A stretch of DNA of 24,488 nucleotides from Bacillota bacterium (GTDB lineage Bacteria > Bacillota > Clostridia > Oscillospirales > Ruminococcaceae). Made by a program: the position numbers and the translations under genes. Below the pieces are notes generated by a model. The model had not been told where the DNA came from. It made no database searches and was given only the letters and a program-made list of their open reading frames with translations. Below are positions 1 to 7,350 of the stretch, one piece after another (positions within the stretch are counted from its first letter, which is position 1; each line of letters opens with the position of its first letter). The stretch spans positions 1-24,488 of the forward strand of contig JAEWZG010000009.1 in assembly GCA_023395435.1 (NCBI GenBank), read 5' to 3'.

Positions 1-271
1 AAAAGTACATATCATGATTGTATACTCCGCCGGCATTGTTCCTTACTTCAAGCTGAACCCGTGATGGCATTGTTTTGTATTCGGTAAGAAGCTTTTCAAG
101 TGACCATGATTGATATTGAGGATAACCCTCAAGAGCATTGTTAAGGTTATCAACATACTTTTGCTGGTGTTTAGTATGATGTATCCTAACTGTTTCCTCA
201 TCAATAAAAGGTTCAAGAGCGTCATATGAATAGTAAAGTTTCTTGAGATGGAACGGATAATGATCTGACAT
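1..271 (-). CDS. sodA: Fe/Mn superoxide dismutase, N-terminal 90 residues (runs off the left edge)
   Basis: This enzyme converts superoxide to oxygen and hydrogen peroxide in the cytoplasm. The ATG at 271-269 is preceded by GAAAGGG (279-285) at normal spacing. The product begins MSDHYPFHLKKLYYSYDALE, the usual N-terminus of the iron/manganese family. It then shows the first metal-ligand region (IHHTKHQQKYVDNLNNAL, likely ligand His31) and the start of the second (NNAGGVYNHDMYF, likely ligand His85). The C-terminal half, with the last two ligands and the residues used to guess metal preference, lies outside the window, so Fe versus Mn cannot be decided. The start codon lies 12 bases after the stop of the upstream amidase gene, so the two are probably co-transcribed. 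The family call is firm; the gene symbol is only conventional. Confidence 0.92.
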   Translation of the reverse strand, partial: MSDHYPFHLKKLYYSYDALEPFIDEETVRIHHTKHQQKYVDNLNNALEGYPQYQSWSLEKLLTEYKTMPSRVQLEVRNNAGGVYNHDMYF

Positions 272-283
272 AAAATCACCCTT

Positions 284-778
284 TCAAAATATTCTGAAGC
301 CTTCAATATGAAGGCAACGAAGCTTTTCATATATGTATGTATTTAGTGGACGTTGATTAGCATCATAAGTATGTGTTGAAATTAATATTGCATTATCATT
401 ACCATAGCTTTCAAAACCTGTTATTATCATTGTATGATAATAACCATTATTTCCACCCAACTGAATGATATCGCCCAATTCAGCCTCATATAAATCTATT
501 TCAGATGCATATGGACCGATCGATTTATTTCTTATCAAAAAATTATATAAAAATTGTACTCCTGTCCACGCTGGTGCACGGTCAAATGAAGAATTATAAT
601 ACCACCCGTATGTCCTTGTATAATTCATTACGTTTGTTCCTGAATAAATACATTGTGAAATGAAGTTTGTACAATCTCCTCCGTAGTTTTCAAAATCAAA
701 ATATCTTGGATTTCTTGAATTTGCCCATTTAATTGCATATTCCACAGCTTTGCTTCTGTCATAGGGCTTTGTTTTCAT
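284..778 (-). CDS. Putative amidase-domain (Amidase_6-like) protein, 164 residues
   Basis: The protein resembles the putative amidase domain found in clostridial and bacillar proteins, a papain-like fold. The segment YDRSKAVEYAIKWANSRN near the N-terminus is followed by NYGGDCTNFISQC, with candidate nucleophile Cys36. Candidate catalytic histidine is His115 in GYYHTMIITGF. An open frame extends upstream to 856, but the ATG at 778-776 has a good site (AAGGGAG just upstream) and starts exactly where family similarity starts. There is no signal peptide or membrane segment, so it appears cytoplasmic or exported by another route. Relatives are often annotated as peptidoglycan or peptide amidases, but the substrate is unknown. 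It lies directly upstream of the superoxide dismutase gene on the same strand. Confidence 0.8.
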   Translation of the reverse strand: MKTKPYDRSKAVEYAIKWANSRNPRYFDFENYGGDCTNFISQCIYSGTNVMNYTRTYGWYYNSSFDRAPAWTGVQFLYNFLIRNKSIGPYASEIDLYEAELGDIIQLGGNNGYYHTMIITGFESYGNDNAILISTHTYDANQRPLNTYIYEKLRCLHIEGFRIF

Positions 779-896
779 ATATACTCCCTTCAAAAAAATA
801 AAATTTTCATAAAAATCTCTATGAAATTTACTGCTATAAAATAATATTAAAATCATAAAATAATTATGTAGTAATTAATAAAAAAAGAGGTGTAAA

Positions 897-1070
897 ATGA
901 AAGAAGGAAGCTATCAGCTTGGTCTTTCTGATTTACTTGATCAGGATATATCAAGCTATGAATATTTTTATTCTCTCCCTACAAAAACTCAGCAGAAAAT
1001 CATTGCAAGGGATATACGTTCATTTGAGGAAATGCAGGATTATGTCCGACACCTTCAAGAAGACAATTAA
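897..1070 (+). CDS. Small conserved-looking protein, 57 residues, unknown function
   Basis: A 57-codon frame starts at ATG 897 after AGAGGTG (about 886-892) and ends at TAA 1068-1070, directly before a strong hairpin. The product (starts MKEGSYQLGLSDLLDQD, ends RSFEEMQDYVRHLQEDN) is acidic and helical, with no signal peptide and no cysteines. The middle, YFYSLPTKTQQKIIARDIRS, reads like short clostridial proteins that carry a 'SLP...Q' helix followed by a 'DIRSFEEMQ' helix. I cannot name the family. Evidence that it is real: a good ribosome binding site, sensible amino-acid use, and a terminator immediately after its stop. It is divergent from the amidase and convergent with the lipoprotein. 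Confidence 0.7.
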   Translation: MKEGSYQLGLSDLLDQDISSYEYFYSLPTKTQQKIIARDIRSFEEMQDYVRHLQEDN

Positions 1071-1100
1071 AAAAGCTGCAGTCTTTTCACTGCAGCTTTT
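1071..1100. terminator. Bidirectional intrinsic terminator
   Basis: A perfect 12-bp stem (AAAAGCTGCAGT at 1071-1082 with ACTGCAGCTTTT at 1089-1100) encloses a 6-base loop. T-rich sequence flanks it on both strands. It begins right after the stop of the 57-residue gene and lies 6 bases beyond the stop of the convergent lipoprotein gene, so it can serve both. Confidence 0.88.
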
Positions 1101-1105
1101 GCGTT

Positions 1106-1678
1106 TTATTTACTTTGAGCGTATCCCAAGGTAATTGATATGATCTTACCCTGCGATATTGTAAATGACATTCCTTTTTCCTGAGTTCCAATAATAATTC
1201 TCATTTCTGTTGATTTTTCATTGTTAATTTTTTCCCCATAAGCGTTAATGACATTGTTAATAGGAATTCCGATTTTAATATCGTGTTCAGTTGAGAATGG
1301 GGATTTGTTATAAACTTTTATCATTCCGATTGTGTAATCATTTTTGCTTTTGATCATTGTATATTCAGCACCCATATCAATGTATTCCCATACCTGAACA
1401 GTTGAACCAGAAGTGGTTTTAAAATCGCTTGATTTTGATGTTGGTTCACCATATCTTGCAAGCAGACTTCTATATGAAGTGCCGATTTTAATTCCGTCAA
1501 TTGATTCAGAAGAGATTACCATATCAGCAATACTATTAAAGTTAAGATTATAATTCATAGGTAATTCATAGTCGGAAGTCGAAGCTTTGTTATTTGAGAT
1601 ATTATCTGCTTTTCCGCCACACGATGCGAGAAAGGTGGCAATGCATACAACAAGAAAAAATGAAACTATTCTTTTCAT
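1106..1678 (-). CDS. Lipoprotein with two related half-domains, unknown function
   Basis: A 190-residue secreted lipoprotein. The signal peptide (MKRIVSFFLVVCIATFLASC) ends in a lipobox LASC with lipidation expected at Cys20, so the mature protein should be anchored on the outer face of the cytoplasmic membrane. A longer in-frame ATG exists at 1741, but the lipobox position supports 1678; GGGAGGTG lies about 14 bases upstream, slightly far. The mature part has two similar segments: IDGIKIGTSYRSLLARYGEP and HDIKIGIPINNVINAYGEK. This 'IKIG...YG' pattern recalls small BamE/SmpA-like beta proteins, although that resemblance is weak. Monocistronic, with its own promoter and terminator. Confidence 0.78.
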   Translation of the reverse strand: MKRIVSFFLVVCIATFLASCGGKADNISNNKASTSDYELPMNYNLNFNSIADMVISSESIDGIKIGTSYRSLLARYGEPTSKSSDFKTTSGSTVQVWEYIDMGAEYTMIKSKNDYTIGMIKVYNKSPFSTEHDIKIGIPINNVINAYGEKINNEKSTEMRIIIGTQEKGMSFTISQGKIISITLGYAQSK

Positions 1679-1712
1679 TTTATTACATAGCACCTCCCAT
1701 TTTGATTGTCTT

Positions 1713-1741
1713 AGAATATCATTATTCATTAACAAAGTCAA
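1713..1741 (-). promoter_or_regulatory. Sigma-A-type promoter of the lipoprotein gene
   Basis: On the minus strand TTGACT (1741-1736) and TATTCT (1718-1713) are separated by exactly 17 bases. This places a start point near 1705, about 27 bases upstream of the lipoprotein start codon, with the ribosome binding site in the leader. Confidence 0.65.
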
Positions 1742-1745
1742 TGGG

Positions 1746-1772
1746 ATTGTAACTATTTGTAATTATTGTAAC
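1746..1772. repeat. Three TTGTAA iterons upstream of the lipoprotein promoter
   Basis: Plus-strand TTGTAA occurs at 1747, 1757 and 1766 (in ATTGTAAC, ATTTGTAA and ATTGTAAC contexts). The copies are spaced 10 and 9 bases apart, roughly one helical turn, and end just upstream of the -35 box of the lipoprotein promoter. This could be a regulator-binding array, or chance in AT-rich DNA. Confidence 0.4.
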
Positions 1773-1806
1773 CAAGCTCTAATATATTAAAATATGAAAC
1801 TATCAC

Positions 1807-4167
1807 TTAGCCAAGAACGGTTTTTGCAACATCAACAGATTCTTTTGCGTCTTTTGAGTAATAATCGGCGCCGATTTTCTTTGCGTATTCAGGGGTGAGT
1901 ACAGCTCCACCAACCATGACCTTACAATCAAGATTATTTTCGCGGATAAGTTTTATTGTATTTTCCATACTCTTAAGAGTAGTTGTCATTAAAGCACTAA
2001 GGCCGACAAGCTTGCAATTATGTTCCTTTACAGCATCAACAACACACTGATAATCAACATCTCTGCCAAGATCAATTACTGTGTAGCCGTAGTTTTCGAG
2101 AAGAACCTTTACAATATTCTTGCCGATATCGTGAATATCACCTTTAACAGTTGCAAGTACAATTTTGCCTTTTGAAATTGGTGCTTTATCTTCATTAACA
2201 AGTTTTTTCTTTATGACTTCAAAAGCAACCTGTGCAACGCCAGCGGATTGAATAAGCTGAGGTAGGAATATCTTTCCGATTTCAAATTCTGCTCCGACCT
2301 TGTCAAGAGCGGGGATGAGCATTGTATTGATAATCTCCATTGAATCGGTTGTTTCAAGAAGACGTTCAACAATTTCTCCGCCTTCTTTTTTAAGTCCTTT
2401 TTCAATTGCATAGAATATATGGATTTCTTTGCTTACCTGAGTACTCTGAGTAGGAGACTTTGCAAAATTATTGTATGCTTCAATATATTCAGTTGAATTT
2501 TTATCAATGTTTGTGAGAAGCTTATAAGCCCTTACAGCACCTGTCATTGAAGCGATATTAGGGTTAATAATAGGAAGATCAAGCCCATAAGTCAGTGCCA
2601 TTGTGAGAAAATTCTGATTGATAAGTTCGCGGTTAGGTAGTCCGAAGGATATATTTGAAACACCAAGAACAGTTTTTACACCAAGCTGTTCTTTTACAAT
2701 TTTTAATGCTTTTAATGTTTCAATAACTCCTTCCTGTTCAGCAGAAGCTGTCAGTGTAAGGCAATCAATATAAATATCTTCATTAGGAATTCCTATAGCT
2801 ATTGCTCTGCTAACTATTTGTTTTGCTATTTTTAAACGATCTTCAGCTTTTTTTGGAATTCCATTTTTATCAAGAGTAAGTCCAACAACAGAAGCTCCGT
2901 ATTTTTTCACAAGTGGCAAAACAGAACAAAGTGAATCTTCCTCGCCGTTTACTGAATTGACAATAGGCTTTCCGTTATAAACACGCAAAGCAGCCTCTAA
3001 AACCTCAGGAATTGTCGAGTCAATCTGAAGTGGCACATCAACAATGCCCTGTAATGCTTTTATTGTTCTTACCATCATTGATTTCTCATCAATATCAGGC
3101 ATACCTACATTTACGTCAAGAATATCTGCACCAGCATTAACCTGTTCTATAGCCTGATTAAGTATATAATCAATATCATTATCAATAAGAGCTTGCTTGA
3201 ATAGCTTTTTACCGGTAGGGTTAATTCGCTCTCCAATTATTCTCGGCTGATCTATAACCGATGTAGTAGTAGCACTACAAATAGCGGGTTTGACTTTTTT
3301 TATGCATTTTTCAGCTTTTTTATCTTTAAGTTTTAATAAAACTTCCTTTATATATTCAGGTGATGTTCCACAGCAACCTCCGACAATTCTTATGCCATAA
3401 GGGATAAACTTTTCAATCTCATCAGCAAACTGCTCTGGGGAAACGTTGTATTCATTTGTGAGCGGATCAGGCAGGCCGGCATTAGGCTTAACAATAATAG
3501 GGAGGTTAGTCCACTGTGATAGTTCCTTTATAATAGGATTAAGTTCAATAGGACCAAGTGAACAGTTCACGCCGATTGCATCAACACCAAGACCATTAAG
3601 AGTAAGTGCCATTGCAGGTATACTAACACCTGTAAAAGTCCTCATATTCTCTTCAAATGACATTGTACACATTATGGGGAGATTGCTGTTTTCCTTAGCA
3701 GCAAGCACACCGGCTTTAAGTTCATAAAGGTCGGTCATAGTTTCAAAAATAATAATATCAGCGTCTTTACCTGCAATAATTTCTTCCTTGAAAATATCAT
3801 AAGCCTCTTCAAATGATAATGAGCCTGTCGGTTCAAGAAGCTGTCCTATCGGACCAATATCAAGAGCAACAATAGCAGGCGTTCCCTCACAGGCTTTTTT
3901 TGCATTTGCAACAGCTTGTGAAATAATCTCCTGTACTGAATAGCCACATCCCTCAAGCTTATATCTGTTTGCACCAAAGGTATTTGTATAAACGATGTCA
4001 GAGCCTGCGTCAATATAGCTTCTATGAATAGCTATAATTTCGTCAGGTTTTTCAATGCCAAGCTTTTCAGGAATTTCACCAAGCTCAAGACCTTTTGACT
4101 GAAGAACAGTTCCCATTGCACCATCAAGTATTATAAATTCTTTTTTTAATAAATCTTTAAAAACCAC
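1807..4167 (-). CDS. metH: Cobalamin-dependent methionine synthase (three-domain form without reactivation domain)
   Basis: Transfers the methyl group of 5-methyltetrahydrofolate to homocysteine through cobalamin, making methionine. The 786 residues hold, in order, the homocysteine-binding barrel (about 1-290, zinc cysteines Cys202 in GVNCSLGP and Cys265/Cys266 in GGCCGTSP), the pterin-binding barrel (about 310-560, starting at IIGERINPTGKK), the cobalamin cap helices, and the B12-binding domain with DIHDIGKN (lower cobalt ligand His679) and GLSALMTT. Classic MetH is about 1200 residues; the missing part is the S-adenosylmethionine-binding reactivation domain, which is encoded by the gene just upstream. 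The start is GTG 4167 with AAGGAG at suitable distance, inside the end of the previous gene (11-base overlap), which suggests translational coupling. Confidence 0.95.
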   Translation of the reverse strand: MVFKDLLKKEFIILDGAMGTVLQSKGLELGEIPEKLGIEKPDEIIAIHRSYIDAGSDIVYTNTFGANRYKLEGCGYSVQEIISQAVANAKKACEGTPAIVALDIGPIGQLLEPTGSLSFEEAYDIFKEEIIAGKDADIIIFETMTDLYELKAGVLAAKENSNLPIMCTMSFEENMRTFTGVSIPAMALTLNGLGVDAIGVNCSLGPIELNPIIKELSQWTNLPIIVKPNAGLPDPLTNEYNVSPEQFADEIEKFIPYGIRIVGGCCGTSPEYIKEVLLKLKDKKAEKCIKKVKPAICSATTTSVIDQPRIIGERINPTGKKLFKQALIDNDIDYILNQAIEQVNAGADILDVNVGMPDIDEKSMMVRTIKALQGIVDVPLQIDSTIPEVLEAALRVYNGKPIVNSVNGEEDSLCSVLPLVKKYGASVVGLTLDKNGIPKKAEDRLKIAKQIVSRAIAIGIPNEDIYIDCLTLTASAEQEGVIETLKALKIVKEQLGVKTVLGVSNISFGLPNRELINQNFLTMALTYGLDLPIINPNIASMTGAVRAYKLLTNIDKNSTEYIEAYNNFAKSPTQSTQVSKEIHIFYAIEKGLKKEGGEIVERLLETTDSMEIINTMLIPALDKVGAEFEIGKIFLPQLIQSAGVAQVAFEVIKKKLVNEDKAPISKGKIVLATVKGDIHDIGKNIVKVLLENYGYTVIDLGRDVDYQCVVDAVKEHNCKLVGLSALMTTTLKSMENTIKLIRENNLDCKVMVGGAVLTPEYAKKIGADYYSKDAKESVDVAKTVLG

Positions 4168-4831
4168 AGCGTTCTCCTTTTTCTCTGTATATACATGTGT
4201 CTTTCATATTACATGACTGGCAACCTCTTTTTTCTGTCCGCAGTTGCGTTTCCGATAAACCTATTACAGCTGTGACTGACTTTTTGGGGGTAAGTATACA
4301 ACCGTCTGTTGAGGTAAGTCCTATTTTCTTGGGTGCATCAAGAGCAGAAAGAAAATCCTTTTGAATTTCAATAGGGAAGTCCCCATAACCTGGGCTGTAA
4401 CGATAGGTCTGGAAGTATCCTCTGAATTCTTCCATAATATCATCCTGAATATTATCGCAGATTTTTTCTATTGCAACACTAGCAAGACTGTCGATAATAA
4501 TAGCCTTTGTCATATCTGTTATCTGTGTAACCCGAATGAATCTGTCAATGTTTATAGAAAGGGTAGCACACATAAGAATTACTTTTGTGCATCCCTTAAG
4601 ATGATTAACTATATCATTTCCTATAAGCTCAAGCTTACAGTTGTCGAGAACTATCTTATCTTGATTATTAATAATATCAAAGCATTTATAAACATATCTT
4701 GGATCAATTATATCAAGGACGTTTGATTCACATTCATTCAGAATTTTTTGTATATTTTCATCAGGCTTATTCCCAACATACCCTAAATATCTCAGGGCTT
4801 CCTTCTGATCAATAGATTCAATCGTTTTCAC
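4157..4831 (-). CDS. Methionine synthase reactivation-domain protein (stand-alone)
   Basis: This 224-residue protein corresponds to the C-terminal activation domain of MetH, which binds S-adenosylmethionine and remethylates cobalamin that has oxidised to the inactive cob(II)alamin state. The signature is RYSPGYGDFP (residues 144-153) followed by LTSTDGCILTPKKSVTAVIG, as in MetH activation domains. The C-terminus adds a cysteine cluster (Cys204, Cys207, Cys213, Cys222) that might bind metal or a redox partner; that is inference. The start is GTG 4831, with GAGG a few bases upstream. It overlaps metH by 11 bases and follows metF by 15 bases, so the two polypeptides are very likely made together as a split enzyme. 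Confidence 0.88.
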   Translation of the reverse strand: MKTIESIDQKEALRYLGYVGNKPDENIQKILNECESNVLDIIDPRYVYKCFDIINNQDKIVLDNCKLELIGNDIVNHLKGCTKVILMCATLSINIDRFIRVTQITDMTKAIIIDSLASVAIEKICDNIQDDIMEEFRGYFQTYRYSPGYGDFPIEIQKDFLSALDAPKKIGLTSTDGCILTPKKSVTAVIGLSETQLRTEKRGCQSCNMKDTCIYREKGERCGF

Positions 4832-4846
4832 ATTTACCTCTTAATT

Positions 4847-5710
4847 TTATGAGCGAATGATGCTGACCACACTTTCGCTTATTTTTTTCGCAATATATGG
4901 ATTGTTCATTGTATAAAGATGAATACCTTCAACACCATTTGAAACAAGGTCAACAATCTGATCAACAGCATAAGCGATACCTGCATCCCTTAATGCTTCT
5001 GGATTGTGTTCAAATCTCTGCATTATCTTTGAGAATTTTGCAGGTAGACTTGCACCACATAGGGAAACCATTCTCTCAATTTGGTTCTTGTTTACAACAG
5101 GCATTATACCTGCTTCAATAGGAACAGTTATACTAGCAATTCTTGCTTTTTCAATAAATGAATAGAACGCATTGTTATCAAAAAACAGCTGTGATACGAG
5201 ATGACTTGCACCAGCGTCAACCTTTTTCTTTAGGTTATGTATATCTTCAATCATATCCTTTGCTTCAAGGTGAACCTCAGGATAACAAGCTCCCGAAAGA
5301 TTAAAACCGTCTTTTTCCTTAATATATGATATTAATTCACTTGCATATTTGAAATCATCTTTTGGTGGCATATTAGGATTAATATCCCCTCGTAGAGCAA
5401 GAATATTATCAATATTATTTTCTTTTAATCGCTTAAGAATTATATCAATATCATCTCTTGATGAATTTACACATGTTAGGTGAGCAAGAGCCTCTATGTT
5501 ATATTTATTCTTGATAATAGAAGCAATATCACAGGTTGATGAATCAGCAGTATTTCCGCCCGCACCATATGTGACACTTATAAAATCAGGCTTTAAGTCC
5601 TTAAGACCGTCAAGCGTTTTATATATTGTTTCAATAGGACTTGTTTTTTTAGGTGGGAAAACCTCAAAAGAAAAAACTGTCCTGTCTATAAATAAATTTG
5701 AAATTTCCAT
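4847..5710 (-). CDS. metF: Methylenetetrahydrofolate reductase
   Basis: Reduces 5,10-methylenetetrahydrofolate to 5-methyltetrahydrofolate, the methyl donor used by the methionine synthase encoded downstream. At 287 residues it is the usual length for bacterial MetF. Recognisable blocks are FSFEVFPPKK near the N-terminus (with the catalytic-type Glu), PDFISVTYGAGG, AHLTCVNSS, NILALRGD and GASHLVSQLFFDN, followed by PIEAGIMPVVN. ATG 5710 follows GGAG. It sits 3 bases after the stop of queH and 15 bases before the reactivation-domain gene, inside one operon. Confidence 0.95.
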   Translation of the reverse strand: MEISNLFIDRTVFSFEVFPPKKTSPIETIYKTLDGLKDLKPDFISVTYGAGGNTADSSTCDIASIIKNKYNIEALAHLTCVNSSRDDIDIILKRLKENNIDNILALRGDINPNMPPKDDFKYASELISYIKEKDGFNLSGACYPEVHLEAKDMIEDIHNLKKKVDAGASHLVSQLFFDNNAFYSFIEKARIASITVPIEAGIMPVVNKNQIERMVSLCGASLPAKFSKIMQRFEHNPEALRDAGIAYAVDQIVDLVSNGVEGIHLYTMNNPYIAKKISESVVSIIRS

Positions 5711-5713
5711 AGA

Positions 5714-6349
5714 TTACTCCTGTTCTGCTTTTTTCTGTTCTTCCTGTGCTTTTGAATAAACACAGCCACAATAATTCTGTCTGTATAGATTATATATATG
5801 CGAAAGCTCAATTGAGCGCTTGTAACCATTATTCTTCTTAAAATCTGAATACAAATACTTTACTTTGAATTCTCCTTCAAGTTCACGCCCGATACAGTTA
5901 AGATTTTCTGAATTTTTATTTGGACTCACAGAAAGGGTAGTAGTAAAATATTCAAAATGCTTTTCTTTTGCTATTATTGCAGCTTCACGAAGTCGCAATT
6001 CATAACAACGAAAGCATCTCTCTCCGCCTTCTGGTTCATCTTCAAGTCCCTTTGCCATATCAAAGAAAATCTCCGGCTTGTAATCACCTTCAATGAAGGA
6101 TATTTTATGCTTTGCTTCAAGCCTTTGAATGAGTCCTTTCTGTTCAGCAACTCTCTTGTCATATTCCCGTGGCGGATATATATTAGGGTTATAATAAAAA
6201 ACTGTTATTTCAAAATACTGTGAAAGATATTCAAGGACATAGCTTGAACAGGGAGCACAACAGCTGTGAAGCAGAAGGGTAGGGGTTATGTCCCGATTTT
6301 CAAGTGATTTTATTGTTGAATTTAATAATAATTGATAATTTGTTTTCAT
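5714..6349 (-). CDS. queH: Epoxyqueuosine reductase QueH
   Basis: QueH (formerly DUF208) catalyses the last step of queuosine synthesis, reducing epoxyqueuosine to queuosine in the anticodon wobble position of tRNAs with GUN anticodons. It replaces the unrelated cobalamin enzyme QueG in many Firmicutes. The 211 residues show LLHSCCAPCSS with Cys30, Cys31 and Cys34, RCFRCYELRL with Cys112 and Cys115, and NYCGCVYS with Cys194 and Cys196, the cysteine pattern of the family. ATG 6349 is preceded by AAGGTGAG. It is the first gene of the operon that continues into metF and the methionine synthase genes; no functional link is obvious beyond co-transcription. Confidence 0.92.
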   Translation of the reverse strand: MKTNYQLLLNSTIKSLENRDITPTLLLHSCCAPCSSYVLEYLSQYFEITVFYYNPNIYPPREYDKRVAEQKGLIQRLEAKHKISFIEGDYKPEIFFDMAKGLEDEPEGGERCFRCYELRLREAAIIAKEKHFEYFTTTLSVSPNKNSENLNCIGRELEGEFKVKYLYSDFKKNNGYKRSIELSHIYNLYRQNYCGCVYSKAQEEQKKAEQE

Positions 6350-6378
6350 AAGATCTCACCTTAAGGGTTAGTTATATT

Positions 6379-6407
6379 ATTATATACTTATTTACAAAAA
6401 AATGCAA
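6379..6407 (-). promoter_or_regulatory. Strong sigma-A-type promoter of the queH-metF-metH operon
   Basis: On the minus strand TTGCAT (6407-6402) and a perfect TATAAT (6384-6379) are separated by 17 bases. The predicted start near 6372 leaves a leader of only about 25 bases before the queH ATG. That is too short for a SAM or cobalamin riboswitch, so none is expected in front of these methionine genes. Confidence 0.8.
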
Positions 6408-6430
6408 TGTTAACTCAGTATACAAATAAA

Positions 6431-6458
6431 AGTCCGCAGAAAATATTTTCTGCGGACT
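6431..6458 (-). terminator. Intrinsic terminator of the TetR-family gene
   Basis: A perfect 13-bp inverted repeat (AGTCCGCAGAAAA with TTTTCTGCGGACT) has a 2-base centre. It lies 24 bases beyond the stop of the regulator gene and is followed on the minus strand by TTTTATTTG. Confidence 0.88.
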
Positions 6459-6482
6459 AAACAAATCATATCCATTGAGGGC

Positions 6483-7058
6483 TTATATTTTGTTATGAAT
6501 ATCATTCTTTATTTTCATTAAAAAACCAATATATGCATCAGCAAGAAGATTGCTAATTTCTTCTTCTGTGAATGAAATAGTGTCAGTAGCAGACATAACA
6601 GCTATACCATGCGTGTACAGCCATATATTAAGACAAAGCTTCTCTGCGTTTTCAACATCAAGTCCAGAATGTTCCATTAGCGATTTGATGATAATTTTCT
6701 TATTATCATCAAAGTCTAGTAAAGAATCCAGAGTGTTCTTTTTAGCAGACATAAAAAGAAGTTTAAAAACCTCGGGTTCATTTTTTGCGAAATTAATATA
6801 TTCCAAACCAACACCTTTAAACGGCGTTTCATATTTAAGCCCGTTATGGACATAAGAACTGTATAGGCCTTTTGCTTTACTTATTAAAGCATATTTTAAG
6901 TCTTCCATATCTTTAAAATAGCTAAAAATAGGCTGCGTTGAACAATTAAGTTTATCAGCAATTTGTCTTGAACCTACTGCATCTATTCCATTAATGCACA
7001 GTATTTCAAAAGCTGCATCGAGAATACTTTTTTGTGTGTATTTTTGTTTTGGTGGCAT
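6483..7058 (-). CDS. TetR/AcrR-family transcriptional regulator
   Basis: A 191-residue regulator with an N-terminal helix-turn-helix (about residues 10-50; SRQIADKLNCSTQPIFSYFK is the recognition region) and a helical C-terminal ligand-binding part. The FSYFKDMEDLKYALI segment is characteristic of TetR proteins. An ATG at 7070 is in frame, but its bases form the GAGGTG ribosome binding site for ATG 7058, so 7058 (MPPKQKY) is the better start. The ligand and targets are unknown. It is transcribed divergently from the moxR operon about 290 bases away and has its own promoter with a candidate operator at the start point, which suggests autoregulation. Confidence 0.88.
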   Translation of the reverse strand: MPPKQKYTQKSILDAAFEILCINGIDAVGSRQIADKLNCSTQPIFSYFKDMEDLKYALISKAKGLYSSYVHNGLKYETPFKGVGLEYINFAKNEPEVFKLLFMSAKKNTLDSLLDFDDNKKIIIKSLMEHSGLDVENAEKLCLNIWLYTHGIAVMSATDTISFTEEEISNLLADAYIGFLMKIKNDIHNKI

Positions 7059-7095
7059 AAAGCACCTCATTTATATTTATTATCATAATTTAAAA

Positions 7096-7109
7096 ATAAC
7101 AATCGTTAT
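7096..7109. promoter_or_regulatory. Candidate TetR-type operator
   Basis: ATAACAATCGTTAT is palindromic at 12 of 14 positions. It lies immediately downstream of the -10 box of the regulator promoter, over the predicted start point. The position and symmetry suit autorepression by the adjacent TetR-family protein; this is inference. Confidence 0.5.
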
Positions 7110-7116
7110 ATGTATA

Positions 7117-7145
7117 ATTATATAATTTGTATTTATAATTGTCAA
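7117..7145 (-). promoter_or_regulatory. Consensus promoter of the TetR-family gene
   Basis: On the minus strand TTGACA (7145-7140) and TATAAT (7122-7117) are both perfect matches with a 17-base spacer. The leader to ATG 7058 is about 50 bases. Confidence 0.82.
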
Positions 7146-7231
7146 GCATGTAAAAAGCGGTATTTTCTATGGTAACATTGCTAAAAACGACAATAAATAA
7201 TGTAATAATTAAACAAAAAAACTTTAAATAG

Positions 7232-7260
7232 TTGCATGTATTTCAAATATTTATTATAAT
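7232..7260 (+). promoter_or_regulatory. Promoter of the moxR operon (with a weaker second one at 7280-7309)
   Basis: TTGCAT (7232-7237), a 17-base spacer and a perfect TATAAT (7255-7260) point at the moxR gene. A second pair, TTGACA (7280-7285) with TATGAA (7304-7309) and an 18-base spacer, lies closer to the gene and has a weaker -10. The rest of the 290-base divergent region is AT-rich with no ORF that I can support. Confidence 0.72.
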
Positions 7261-7350
7261 TACTTTAGTTGTAAAAAAATTGACATATTAACAATTTAGG
7301 GTTTATGAACATTGAATTTAAATAATTATTTTGGAAGCGGGGATATTTAA

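Noticed and set aside
43..330. 95-codon open frame on the minus strand
   Set aside because: Overlaps the superoxide dismutase and amidase genes out of frame; the protein has no sensible composition or motif.
801..829. Imperfect inverted repeat (TTTCAT…ATGAAA) upstream of the amidase gene
   Set aside because: Only six contiguous pairs in very AT-rich DNA; it resembles the repeat at 19614-19646 in its TTTCAT ends but is too weak to call.
919..1134. 71-codon plus-strand frame over the small orphan gene
   Set aside because: It is out of frame with the 57-codon ORF that has the ribosome binding site, and it runs through the terminator hairpin.
6350..6378. SAM, cobalamin or tetrahydrofolate riboswitch in front of the methionine operon
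   Set aside because: The leader between the promoter and the queH start is only about 25 bases, too short for any of these.
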